Assembly (NCBI GenBank): GCA_021845985.1
Contig: JAJZES010000038.1
Location: 62,001-126,000, forward strand
Direction: 5' to 3'
DNA: 64,000 nt
Origin: Pseudomonadota bacterium
GTDB taxonomy: Bacteria > Pseudomonadota > Alphaproteobacteria > Acetobacterales > Acetobacteraceae
The notes beneath the pieces were generated by a model, which was not told where the DNA came from, did no database searches, and saw only the letters and a program-made list of their open reading frames with translations. Shown one piece after another: positions 1-7,203 of this stretch (its first letter is position 1; each line of letters opens with the position of its first letter). The position numbers and the translations under genes were made by a program.

Positions 1-374
1 TCCTCGGCATCGCCGTCGCCCGCCAGCGGCTGCTGTGTTTCGTCATCGCCGCCGCGGTCGCCGCGGTCGCCGGCGCCCTCTATGGACCCTGGCTGCAATT
101 GCTGACGCCCGAACTGGCGCAATGGACATTCTCGGCGCGCCCGATCCTGTTCACCCTGCTGGGCGGGGCGGCGTCGTTCTGGGGGCCGGCGGTCGGCGCG
201 CTCGGTTTCACCGTGCTCGAATACGCCACCCGCACGCTGCACGGCGTCGGCGAGATCACCGTCGGCGGCATCCTGCTGATCGTCGTGCTGATCTTCCCCG
301 GCGGGATCATCGGCGGGATCATCGGCGGTGTGCGCGGCGCCCTGGGGCGTGCGCGGCCGGTGGCGGGCGCATGA
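1..374 (+). CDS. Branched-chain amino acid-type ABC transporter permease (LivM family), C-terminal part
   Basis: The gene enters from the left edge in frame 3 and 123 residues are visible. They include hydrophobic helices and the LivM-like stretch LLGGAASFWGPAVGALGFTV, where LivM proteins carry a conserved Gly-rich loop before the last helices. LivM is an inner-membrane subunit of HAAT-family importers. The stop overlaps the start of the ATPase gene by 4 bp (ATGA at 371-374), so permease, LivG-like and LivF-like subunits are one operon. The substrate cannot be told: these importers carry amino acids, but in catabolic clusters often aromatic or alicyclic acids. The gene is partial only because the window starts here. 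Confidence 0.85.
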   Translation, partial: LGIAVARQRLLCFVIAAAVAAVAGALYGPWLQLLTPELAQWTFSARPILFTLLGGAASFWGPAVGALGFTVLEYATRTLHGVGEITVGGILLIVVLIFPGGIIGGIIGGVRGALGRARPVAGA

Positions 375-1126
375 GCCGCGCGCCGTTCCTGACGGCGCAG
401 GCGCTGCGCAAGAGCTATCCGGCGGTGACGGTGCTGCGCGGCGTCAGCCTGTCGGTGGCGGAGGGCGACAGCTTCGCCGTGATCGGCCCCAACGGTGCCG
501 GCAAGACGACCCTGTTCAAGGTGCTGAGCGGGGAATTGTTTGCCGATGCCGGAACGGTCACCTTCGAGGGCCGGGACGTGACGGCGATGCCGGCGTGGCA
601 GCGGGTGCGCCTCGGCTTCGGCCGGACGTTTCAGGTCGCCCGCGTGTTCCCCGACCTGACCGCCGAAGACAACGCCATCGTCGCCGCCGAGGCGGCACGG
701 CGCGGCGGCGTGTCGCTCGCCTGGTGGCCCGCCCGCTCGGTGCGCGCCGCCGCCCATGCGGCACTCAACGAGGTGGCGCTGTTCGAGCGGCGGTCGCACA
801 TCGCCCGGCTGCTGGCCTATGGCGATCGCAAGCGGCTCGAACTGGCGATGAGTCTCATCCTGCGGCCGCGTCTGCTGATGCTCGACGAGCCGACCGCCGG
901 CATGTCGCCGCCCGACCGCGCCGCCTCGGTCGAACTGATCGCGGCGCTCAAGCAGCGGCACGGCATGACGCTGGTGCTGACCGAGCATGACATGAGCGTC
1001 GTGTTCGGGCTGGCCAACCGGGTTGCCGTGCTCAACCACGGCGAAGTGGTCACCGTCGGCACGCCGGAGGAGGTGCGCGCCAACCCGACCGTGCGCGAGA
1101 TCTATCTGGGGTCCGGTCATGCTTGA
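371..1126 (+). CDS. ABC transporter ATP-binding protein, LivG type
   Basis: This 251-residue cytoplasmic ATPase powers a Liv-type importer. It shows a Walker A motif (GPNGAGKT, about residues 40-47), a Walker B with the following glutamate (LLMLDEPTAGM) and an H-loop (LTEHDM). The signature region is LLAYGDRKRLELA, the relaxed form of LSGGQ usual in LivG subunits. The ATG overlaps the upstream permease stop by 4 bp. A longer in-frame reading from 35 is rejected because it would run through the permease gene. The next ATPase gene starts 8 bp before this one ends. Confidence 0.9.
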   Translation: MSRAPFLTAQALRKSYPAVTVLRGVSLSVAEGDSFAVIGPNGAGKTTLFKVLSGELFADAGTVTFEGRDVTAMPAWQRVRLGFGRTFQVARVFPDLTAEDNAIVAAEAARRGGVSLAWWPARSVRAAAHAALNEVALFERRSHIARLLAYGDRKRLELAMSLILRPRLLMLDEPTAGMSPPDRAASVELIAALKQRHGMTLVLTEHDMSVVFGLANRVAVLNHGEVVTVGTPEEVRANPTVREIYLGSGHA

Positions 1127-1820
1127 GGTCGGCCCGCTCGATGCGTTTTACGGTGACAGCCACGTCGTGCAGTCGGCCAGTCTGCATGTCGCGGCGGGCG
1201 AGGGGGTGGCGCTGCTCGGCCGCAACGGCGCGGGCAAGACGACGCTGCTGAAAAGCATCATGAACGCCGGCCCGACGGTGCGCGGACCGGTGCGCTGCGA
1301 CGGCGCCGAACTCGGCGCCATGCCGGCGGACCGGCGGGCGCGGCTGGGTTTCGCCCTGGTTCCCGAGGATCGCCGCATCTACCCGCATCTGACGGTGCAG
1401 GAGAATCTCGCCATGGGCCGGCACGGGGCGCGGCCGGGGGTGCCACCCCGCAGCACCGACGAGGTGGTGGAGATGTTTCCGCTGCTCAAACAGCTTCAGG
1501 CACGGCGTGGGTTTGAACTCAGCGGCGGCCAGCAGCAGATGCTTGCCATCGCCCGCGCGGTGGTCGCCCGGCCGCGCCTGCTGCTGCTCGACGAGCCGAC
1601 CGAGGGGCTGGCGCCGGTCATCGTCGAGCAACTGGTGGCGCAGATCCAGGCGATCCAGGCGGGCGAGACGCTGGCGCTGCTGGTCGCCGAGCAGAGCATC
1701 TGGTTTGCCCGCGCGTGCACCAGCCGGCTCTATCTGCTCGACAGCGGCCGGGTGGTGTTCGGCGGCACCTGGGCGGCGTTCGACGCCGACCCCGGCCTCA
1801 AGCGGTATCTCGCGCTATGA
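1119..1820 (+). CDS. ABC transporter ATP-binding protein, LivF type
   Basis: This 233-residue protein is the second ATPase of the Liv importer. It has Walker A GRNGAGKTT, the signature LSGGQQQMLAIARA, Walker B LLLLDEPTEGLAP (the -EGLAP ending is characteristic of LivF) and a C-terminal region typical of the family. The start at 1119 overlaps the upstream gene by 8 bp. The stop overlaps the CaiB-like gene by 4 bp (ATGA at 1817-1820), so a CoA-transferase is translationally coupled to this transporter. That coupling suggests the imported compound is handled as a CoA thioester. Confidence 0.9.
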   Translation: MLEVGPLDAFYGDSHVVQSASLHVAAGEGVALLGRNGAGKTTLLKSIMNAGPTVRGPVRCDGAELGAMPADRRARLGFALVPEDRRIYPHLTVQENLAMGRHGARPGVPPRSTDEVVEMFPLLKQLQARRGFELSGGQQQMLAIARAVVARPRLLLLDEPTEGLAPVIVEQLVAQIQAIQAGETLALLVAEQSIWFARACTSRLYLLDSGRVVFGGTWAAFDADPGLKRYLAL

Positions 1821-3052
1821 GCGGCGTTGCAGCCGGGTCCGGCGGCGCATTGGCCGGCGTGCGGGTGCTGGATCTCACCCAGATGCTGGCCGGCCCCTAT
1901 TGCACCATGATGCTGGCCGATCAGGGCGCCACGGTGACCAAGGTGGAACCGATCGGCGGCGATCCGACGCGCCGCTTCGGCCCGTTCCCGCCGGGCGGTG
2001 AGGAGCTTGCGGGTGGCTATGGCGGCTATTTCCAGAGCACCAACCGCGACAAGCGCAGCATCGCCATCGACCTCGCGGCGCCGGAGGGCAAGGCGGTGCT
2101 GCGTGCCCTGGCGCGCGGTTCGGACGTGGTGGTGGAGAACTTCCGCGCCGGGGTAATGGACCTAGGCCTGTCATACGAGAGTCTGGCGCGCGACAACGAA
2201 CGGCTGGTTTATGCCGCCATCCGCGGCTTCGGCGATCCGCGGACCGGCGACAGCCCGTACATGCACTGGCCGGCGTTCGACGTGGTGGCACAGGCGATGG
2301 GCGGCGCCATGGGCGTGACCGGTTCCGGCCCCGGCAGCCCGCTCAAGATCGGACCCGGTATCGGCGACGTGTTCCCGGCGGCGATGGCGGCGTTCGCCAT
2401 CCTGGCGGCGCTGCGCCACGCCGAGCGCACCGGCGCCGGGCAATTCGTCGATGTCGCGATGTATGACGGCATGCTCGCCCTGTGCGAACGGGTCGTCTAT
2501 CAGCGTTCCTACACCGGGGTTGCGCCGGGACCCGAGGGCAACAACCATCCGCTGCTGTGCCCGTTCGGCATGTTCCGCGCCCGCGACGGCCATGTCACGA
2601 TCGCCTGCCCGCGCGACACGTTCTGGCGCGAGCTGAGCACGATCATGGGGCGCGCCGAACTGGCCGACGATCCCCGTTTCCAGACCAACGCCGCCCGGCT
2701 GGCGCATGCGGCGCCGACCAACGCCGCGGTGCAGGCGTGGACGGAGCGGCTGAGCAAACAGGAGATCGGGGCGCGGCTCGGCGGGCGGGTGCCGTTCGGC
2801 CCGGTCAACACCGCCGACGACATCTTCGCCGACCCGCATGTCCTGGGGCGCGGTCTGCTGGCCGAGGTCGAGCACCCCGGCAGCGGCAAGCGCGTGTCGA
2901 TCGCGGCGTCGCCGATCCGCATGACGCTGACCCCGTCGCGGGTGCGGCGACGGGCGCCGTTGCTGGGCGAGGACACCGACGCGGTGCTGCAAGCACTCGG
3001 CACCACGCCGGACGACATCGCCGCGCTGCGCGGGCGGGGAGTCGTGCGGTGA
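1817..3052 (+). CDS. CaiB/BaiF-family CoA-transferase (family III)
   Basis: The 411-residue protein has the family III CoA-transferase layout. The N-terminus reads VRVLDLTQMLAGPYCTMMLAD with a DQGATVTKVEP continuation, then come the RDKRSIAIDL segment and GQFVDVAMYDG. The Asp of the last motif (residue 217) corresponds to the catalytic aspartate of the family. Members move CoA between carboxylic acids (carnitine, formate/oxalate, succinate/benzylsuccinate, mesaconyl types); the acid here is unknown. It is coupled to the Liv importer by a 4-bp overlap, which suggests activation of the imported acid without ATP. Its stop lies inside the first copy of a 17-bp direct repeat. Confidence 0.88.
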   Translation: MSGVAAGSGGALAGVRVLDLTQMLAGPYCTMMLADQGATVTKVEPIGGDPTRRFGPFPPGGEELAGGYGGYFQSTNRDKRSIAIDLAAPEGKAVLRALARGSDVVVENFRAGVMDLGLSYESLARDNERLVYAAIRGFGDPRTGDSPYMHWPAFDVVAQAMGGAMGVTGSGPGSPLKIGPGIGDVFPAAMAAFAILAALRHAERTGAGQFVDVAMYDGMLALCERVVYQRSYTGVAPGPEGNNHPLLCPFGMFRARDGHVTIACPRDTFWRELSTIMGRAELADDPRFQTNAARLAHAAPTNAAVQAWTERLSKQEIGARLGGRVPFGPVNTADDIFADPHVLGRGLLAEVEHPGSGKRVSIAASPIRMTLTPSRVRRRAPLLGEDTDAVLQALGTTPDDIAALRGRGVVR

Positions 3053-3088
3053 GCGCGCGCGTCACAAATGTTGCGGTGAGCGCGCGCG
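3045..3088. repeat. 17-bp direct repeat around the CaiB-like gene stop
   Basis: TGCGGTGAGCGCGCGCG occurs at 3045-3061 and again, exactly, at 3072-3088. The first copy contains the TGA stop of the CoA-transferase gene. It looks like a short tandem duplication in the gap before the convergent NIPSNAP-type gene. No function is evident. Confidence 0.8.
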
Positions 3089-3111
3089 CCGCGTTGGCTG
3101 CCTGGATCGGT

Positions 3112-3426
3112 TCAGCGCAGCGGCGAGAAGCTCGTCGCGATCAGGATGCGGTTCTCCATCCGCTCGACCATTCCGGCCGAGCGCGGCAGGAAGGCGATCC
3201 ACTCGGGATCGGCGTAAAGGCTGGCGCGCCGCGCCGCGCGGTCGGCCATGCTGTCATAGGCCCACATCTGCACGACCTGATTCAGCAAACCGACCTCGGA
3301 GGTGAAGAAGCCGACCAGGCGGCCGAGATGGCGGGTGTGGATGGCCAGCCCCTCGGCCTCGTACATGCGCAGGAAACCCGCCACCGTGCCGGGCTTGAAG
3401 GTGTAGTTCCGCTCTTCCAGAATCAT
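3112..3426 (-). CDS. NIPSNAP-family protein
   Basis: This 104-residue protein matches the small bacterial NIPSNAP form, a ferredoxin-like alpha/beta barrel domain. It begins with MILEERNYTFKPGTVAGFL (the usual Y-x-x-x-PG opening) and continues with the Leu/Val and Trp-containing strand around VVQMWAYDSMADRAARR and the ending WIAFLP. The biochemical role of the family is not established. Small NIPSNAP genes often occur in fatty-acid and aromatic catabolic clusters, as here. It is transcribed opposite to its neighbours, starting 89 bp from the divergent acyl-CoA dehydrogenase. Confidence 0.8.
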   Translation of the reverse strand: MILEERNYTFKPGTVAGFLRMYEAEGLAIHTRHLGRLVGFFTSEVGLLNQVVQMWAYDSMADRAARRASLYADPEWIAFLPRSAGMVERMENRILIATSFSPLR

Positions 3427-3515
3427 TGCCGTGTCGCCTTCGTTGCTGTGTCCGTGACGGCAGGAAAGCCGATCCGCGCGCGCTCCTCCAATGTTGGATT
3501 CGCAGAGGTGTCACC

Positions 3516-4652
3516 ATGATCCCGCGCACACTCTTTGCCGAAGAGCACGAGATCTTCCGGGCCTCGGTCCGCCGCTTTTTCGAGCGCGAACTGGCGCCGC
3601 ATCACGAGAGTTGGGAGGAGGCGGGAGAGGTGCCGCGTTGGGCGTGGCTGAAGGCCGGGGCGCAAGGCTTTCTCTGCGTGGCGATCCCGGAGGAATACGG
3701 CGGCGGCGGCGCCGACCGGCTGTATTCGACGATTTTGATGGAGGAGCAGGCGCGGCTGAATCTGACCGGCCTCGGCTTCCCGCTGCATTCCGACATCGTC
3801 GCGCCGTACATTCTGCATTACGGCACCGAGGAGCAGAAGCGGCAGTGGCTGCCGAAGATGGCGCGCGGCGAACTGGTCGCGGCAATCGCAATGACCGAGC
3901 CGAGCGGCGGATCGGACCTCAAGGCGCTGCGCACCACGGCGCTGCGCGACGGCAACGAGATCGTGATCAGCGGGCAAAAGACATTCATCACCAACGGACA
4001 GACCGCCGACCTTATCCTGGTCGCCTGCAAGACCGATCCAGGCGAGGGGCGGAGCGGCATCAGTCTGGTGATGGTGGAGGCGGACCGGCCGGGGTTTCAG
4101 CGCGGGCGGCGGCTGAAGAAAATGGGCACCAAGGCACAGGACACGTCGGAGCTGTTTTTCGATGCCGTGCGCGTGCCGCCGTCCAACCTGATCGGGCAGG
4201 AGGGCAAGGGCTTTTCCTACATGATGCAGGAACTGGCCTGGGAGCGGATGCATGTCGGCATCTCGGCGATTGCCTGCTGCGAGGCGGCGCTGAGCTGGAC
4301 GGTGGACTATACCCGCTCGCGCGAGGCGTTCGGCAAGCCGGTGCTCGACTTTCAGAACACCCGCTTCCGGCTGGCCGAGGTGAAAACCGAACTCCAGGTC
4401 GGCCGCATCTTCGTCGATCGCTGCCTTGAACTGGTCATGCGCGGCGAACTGGACGCCACCACGGCGGCAATGGTGAAGTGGTGGACCAGCGATTTGCAGG
4501 GACGGGTGTTGGATACCTGCCTGCAGCTGCACGGCGGCTATGGCTTCATGTGGGAATACCCAATCACCCGCGCTTTCGCCGACGCGCGGGTGCAGCGGAT
4601 CTACGCCGGCACCAACGAGATCATGAAGGAGATCATCGGCCGCACGCTGTAG
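3516..4652 (+). CDS. Acyl-CoA dehydrogenase (long-chain/isovaleryl-like subgroup)
   Basis: The 378-residue flavoprotein oxidises an acyl-CoA to the 2-enoyl-CoA and passes electrons to ETF. Visible motifs are AIPEEYGGGGAD, the FAD/substrate-loop signature AIAMTEPSGGSDLKALRT, SREAFGKPV and the QLHGGYGFMWEYPITR block. The C-terminus reads YAGTNEIMKEIIGRTL. At the position where medium-chain enzymes carry the catalytic Glu (YEGT) this protein has Ala, as in long-chain and isovaleryl types, whose base lies elsewhere. The ATG at 3516 has AGAGG seven bases upstream; a longer reading would begin inside the divergent gene. Gap to the next SDR is 27 bp. Confidence 0.9.
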   Translation: MIPRTLFAEEHEIFRASVRRFFERELAPHHESWEEAGEVPRWAWLKAGAQGFLCVAIPEEYGGGGADRLYSTILMEEQARLNLTGLGFPLHSDIVAPYILHYGTEEQKRQWLPKMARGELVAAIAMTEPSGGSDLKALRTTALRDGNEIVISGQKTFITNGQTADLILVACKTDPGEGRSGISLVMVEADRPGFQRGRRLKKMGTKAQDTSELFFDAVRVPPSNLIGQEGKGFSYMMQELAWERMHVGISAIACCEAALSWTVDYTRSREAFGKPVLDFQNTRFRLAEVKTELQVGRIFVDRCLELVMRGELDATTAAMVKWWTSDLQGRVLDTCLQLHGGYGFMWEYPITRAFADARVQRIYAGTNEIMKEIIGRTL

Positions 4653-4679
4653 CGGCCGATGACAGGAAGGACACGCATC

Positions 4680-5435
4680 ATGAAAAGACTCGAGAACAGG
4701 CTTGCGGTGATCACCGGTGCCGCCAACGGGATCGGGCGCGCCAGCGCGATCCGTATGGCGCGCGAGGGGGCGAATCTGGTGATGATCGACCGCGAGGCCG
4801 CGGCGCTGGAACAGGCCGCCGCGGCGGTCGCCGCCGAAGGGGCGAAGACGCTCACCCTGGTCGTGGACTGCACCGACGAGGCGGCGGTGGTCGAGGCCTT
4901 CGGCCGCATCGCGCGGGATCGCGGACCGGTCGATATTCTGATGAACAATGTCGGGCAGAGCGCGCGAGAGCGCGCCGGCCCGTTCCATGAATCGAAATCC
5001 GAAGTGTGGCGCTTCGTGCTCGACATCTCGCTGCTGCCGACGATGACCTGCTCGCGGCAGGTGGTGGCGGCGATGCGGGAGCGCAAATCCGGCCGCATCG
5101 TCAACGTCGCCTCCAATGCCGGGCTGGCCGGCGAGATCGGCATTGCCGACTATGCGGCGGCGAAGATGGGGGTGATCGGCTTCACCCGCTCGCTGGCGCG
5201 CGAACTCGGCCCGTTCGGGGTGAATGTCAACGCGCTCTGCCCCGGCACCACGCGAACCCGTGCGCTGGAGCAGATCACGCCGGATGTGCTGGAGAAAATC
5301 ACCCGCATGATTCCGATGGGATATTGCGCCGAACCGGAGGATATCGCCGCGGTGGCGGCCTTCCTGGCCAGCGACGATGCACGCTACATGACCGGGCAGT
5401 CGGTGGTGGTCGATGGCGGGCGGTGGATGGTGTGA
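4680..5435 (+). CDS. Short-chain dehydrogenase/reductase (SDR)
   Basis: This 251-residue classical SDR has the nucleotide-binding motif TGAANGIG, MNNVG in place of NNAG, a catalytic Ser in NVASNAG and YAAAK (catalytic Tyr and Lys). The C-terminus MTGQSVVVDGGRWMV is a typical SDR ending. It is expected to act on a hydroxyacyl-CoA or cyclic alcohol/ketone, judging only from the acyl-CoA neighbours. The start at 4680 has AGGAAGG upstream. It follows the acyl-CoA dehydrogenase by 27 bp, so the two are probably co-transcribed. Confidence 0.88.
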   Translation: MKRLENRLAVITGAANGIGRASAIRMAREGANLVMIDREAAALEQAAAAVAAEGAKTLTLVVDCTDEAAVVEAFGRIARDRGPVDILMNNVGQSARERAGPFHESKSEVWRFVLDISLLPTMTCSRQVVAAMRERKSGRIVNVASNAGLAGEIGIADYAAAKMGVIGFTRSLARELGPFGVNVNALCPGTTRTRALEQITPDVLEKITRMIPMGYCAEPEDIAAVAAFLASDDARYMTGQSVVVDGGRWMV

Positions 5436-5472
5436 GCCGTCCCGGTTGACGGGACGGATTTGACGGCATAGT

Positions 5473-5486
5473 CTAACAACTGTTCG
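5473..5486 (+). promoter_or_regulatory. Predicted TetR-type operator, site 1 of 5
   Basis: CTAAC-AACT-GTTCG is an inverted repeat matching CKAAC-N4-GTTMG. It lies 15 bp before the GTG of the SDR at 5502. The same motif occurs at 9325, 15002, 25341 and 29781, always just before a transcription unit of this cluster. The likely ligand is the TetR-family protein at 14176-14853. Confidence 0.7.
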
Positions 5487-5501
5487 AAATTGGAGGAAGC
5501 G

Positions 5502-6419
5502 GTGAGCCAGGGTCGCATGCTGGAGGGCAAAGTGGCCCTGATCACCGGCGCAGGCCGGGGAATTGGCCGGGAGATCGCACTGCTGATGGCGCGCCACGGC
5601 GCCTCGGTGGTGGTCAACGATCCGGGGGTGGCGCTCGATGGCAGCCCGGACAGCGATGCGCCGGCGCACGAGGTGGTGGCGCAGATCGTGCTGGCCAACG
5701 GCGCCGCCGAGGCCAATCTCGACAGCGTCACCGACCCGGCCGCCGCCCGCCGGATGGTCGAGCAGGCGATTGCGACGTTTGGCCGGCTCGACATCGTCGT
5801 CAACAACGCCGGCATCCTGCGCGATGTCATCTTTCACAAGATGAGCGACGCCGAATGGAACGACGTGCTGGCGGTGCATCTGAACGGCAGTTTCAACGTC
5901 TCCCGCGCCGCGGCCGAGCATTTCCGCAAGCGTGAGAGCGGCAACTTCATCTTCATGACCTCGACCTCCGGCCTCGTCGGCAACACCGGACAGGCCAACT
6001 ACGCCGCCGCGAAGATGGGGATTGTCGGCCTGTCGAAGTCGGTGGCGCTGGACATGGCGCGGTTCAACGTGCGCTCCAATTGCATCTCGCCGTTCGCCTG
6101 GAGCCGCATGGTCGGCTCGATTCCGAACACCCCCAACCAGGAGGCGCGGCTGAACACGCTGCGCATGCTGACGCCGGACAAGATCGCCCCGGTGGCGGTG
6201 TTCCTGGCCAGCGATGCGGCGCGCGATGTCAACGGGCAGGTGCTCGCCGTGCGCGGCAATGAGGTGTTCGTGATGAGCCAGCCGCGGCCGCTGCGTTCGG
6301 TTCACCGCAGCGAGGGCTGGACCCCGGAGACGCTGGCCGATCACATGTTGCCGGCGCTGCGCTCTTCGCTGGTGCCGCTCGACATGTCGCGCGACGTGTT
6401 CAGTTGGAACCCGGTCTGA
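5502..6419 (+). CDS. SDR resembling the (3R)-hydroxyacyl-CoA dehydrogenase part of multifunctional enzyme 2
   Basis: The 305-residue protein is longer than a classical SDR. It has TGAGRGIG, NNAGILRD and STSGLVGNTGQANYAAAK with the Ser-Tyr-Lys active site. The insert after the second strand (VVVNDPGVALDGS) and the NNAGILRD-x-x-F segment are typical of the dehydrogenase domain of peroxisomal MFE-2 (HSD17B4) and its bacterial relatives. The GTG at 5502 is chosen because GGAGG at 5492-5496 is correctly spaced; a TTG at 5490 is too close to that site. Two hot-dog proteins follow within 3 bp, as hydratase-2 follows the dehydrogenase in MFE-2. It heads the unit controlled by operator site 1. Confidence 0.85.
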   Translation: MSQGRMLEGKVALITGAGRGIGREIALLMARHGASVVVNDPGVALDGSPDSDAPAHEVVAQIVLANGAAEANLDSVTDPAAARRMVEQAIATFGRLDIVVNNAGILRDVIFHKMSDAEWNDVLAVHLNGSFNVSRAAAEHFRKRESGNFIFMTSTSGLVGNTGQANYAAAKMGIVGLSKSVALDMARFNVRSNCISPFAWSRMVGSIPNTPNQEARLNTLRMLTPDKIAPVAVFLASDAARDVNGQVLAVRGNEVFVMSQPRPLRSVHRSEGWTPETLADHMLPALRSSLVPLDMSRDVFSWNPV

Positions 6420-6421
6420 CC

Positions 6422-6823
6422 ATGCCGACATTCCGCGCCTATGCCGATGTGCAGATCGGCGATGTCTGCCCGCCGACGCCGGCGCGTTTTGCGGTAACGC
6501 AGGCGATTGCCGACGCCTTCCGGGCGGCGACGCTGGACGACGAGCCAAACCCGTCCGCGGCGCCGTCGATGCTGGCCGCGGTATATCTGATCCAGGTGCT
6601 GCAAAGCCGTGGCAGCCCGCCCGGCGGGGTGCACGCCAAGCAGAGTGTGCGCTTCCATCGTCGGCTGGCGGTGGGCGACGTGTTGCTGACCAGCGGCACG
6701 GTAACGGACAAGTTCTGGCGCAAGGAGCGGCCCTATGTGGTCATGGCGTTCGAGACGCGAGACGCACAGGGCGCGCTGGTGGCCAGCGGCGTGACCACCT
6801 CGATCTGGGGGGCGGCGGCGTGA
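6422..6823 (+). CDS. Hot-dog-fold MaoC-like protein, possible partner of the next gene
   Basis: The 133-residue protein looks like a FAS1/MaoC dehydratase-like N-terminal hot-dog domain. It has an early GD motif (VQIGDVCPP), a long helix with TQAIADAFRAA and a strand pattern ending FWRKERPYVVMAFETRD. It lacks the catalytic D-x-x-x-x-H motif that the following protein carries. In two-subunit MaoC hydratases one subunit is catalytic and the other structural, so a heteromer is plausible but not shown. Its TGA overlaps the GTG of the next gene by 4 bp. Confidence 0.7.
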   Translation: MPTFRAYADVQIGDVCPPTPARFAVTQAIADAFRAATLDDEPNPSAAPSMLAAVYLIQVLQSRGSPPGGVHAKQSVRFHRRLAVGDVLLTSGTVTDKFWRKERPYVVMAFETRDAQGALVASGVTTSIWGAAA

Positions 6824-7203
6824 GCGGCGCGGCCCCCCCGGTGCTGCGCCGGGTCGTCACCCAGGCGGTCATCGACGCCTATGCCGCGGCCTCGGGCGAC
6901 CATAACCCGATCCATGTCGATCCCGCCTTCGCCCGCTCCGGTCCTTATGGGCGCACCATCGCCCATGGCCTGATGACGCTGGCCTTCGCCGGGCAGATGC
7001 TCAACCGCTGGAGCGATGGGCGGTTCGACGCCGAGGGCGAGATCGAGGTTGCCTTCGTCGGCCCGGTGTTTGCCGGCGACGAGGTCGAGGTGTTCGGCGA
7101 GCTGCAGGGACCGGCCGATGCGCCGGGGCTGACGCTCTCCGTCGGCTGCCGGGTCGGCACCCGGGTCGTGCTGGCCGGAACCGCCCGGATGCCGCGGGCG
7201 TGA
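6820..7203 (+). CDS. MaoC-family (R)-specific enoyl-CoA hydratase
   Basis: The 127-residue single hot-dog protein carries the hydratase-2 motif YAAASGDHNPIHVD with the catalytic Asp and His, then the conserved GRTIAHGLMTLAF helix. It probably hydrates 2-enoyl-CoA to (3R)-hydroxyacyl-CoA, which the SDR two genes upstream would oxidise. The gene is packed between neighbours with 4-bp overlaps on both sides (GTGA at 6820 and at 7200), which argues for tight co-expression with the hot-dog partner and the acyl-CoA synthetase. Confidence 0.88.
   Translation: MSGAAPPVLRRVVTQAVIDAYAAASGDHNPIHVDPAFARSGPYGRTIAHGLMTLAFAGQMLNRWSDGRFDAEGEIEVAFVGPVFAGDEVEVFGELQGPADAPGLTLSVGCRVGTRVVLAGTARMPRA

Noticed and set aside
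3423-6548. Open frame of 1041 codons on the minus strand
   Set aside because: It lies opposite the acyl-CoA dehydrogenase and two SDR genes, whose protein motifs are clear. Its translation is rich in His and Arg with no domain, as expected for antisense frames in very GC-rich DNA.
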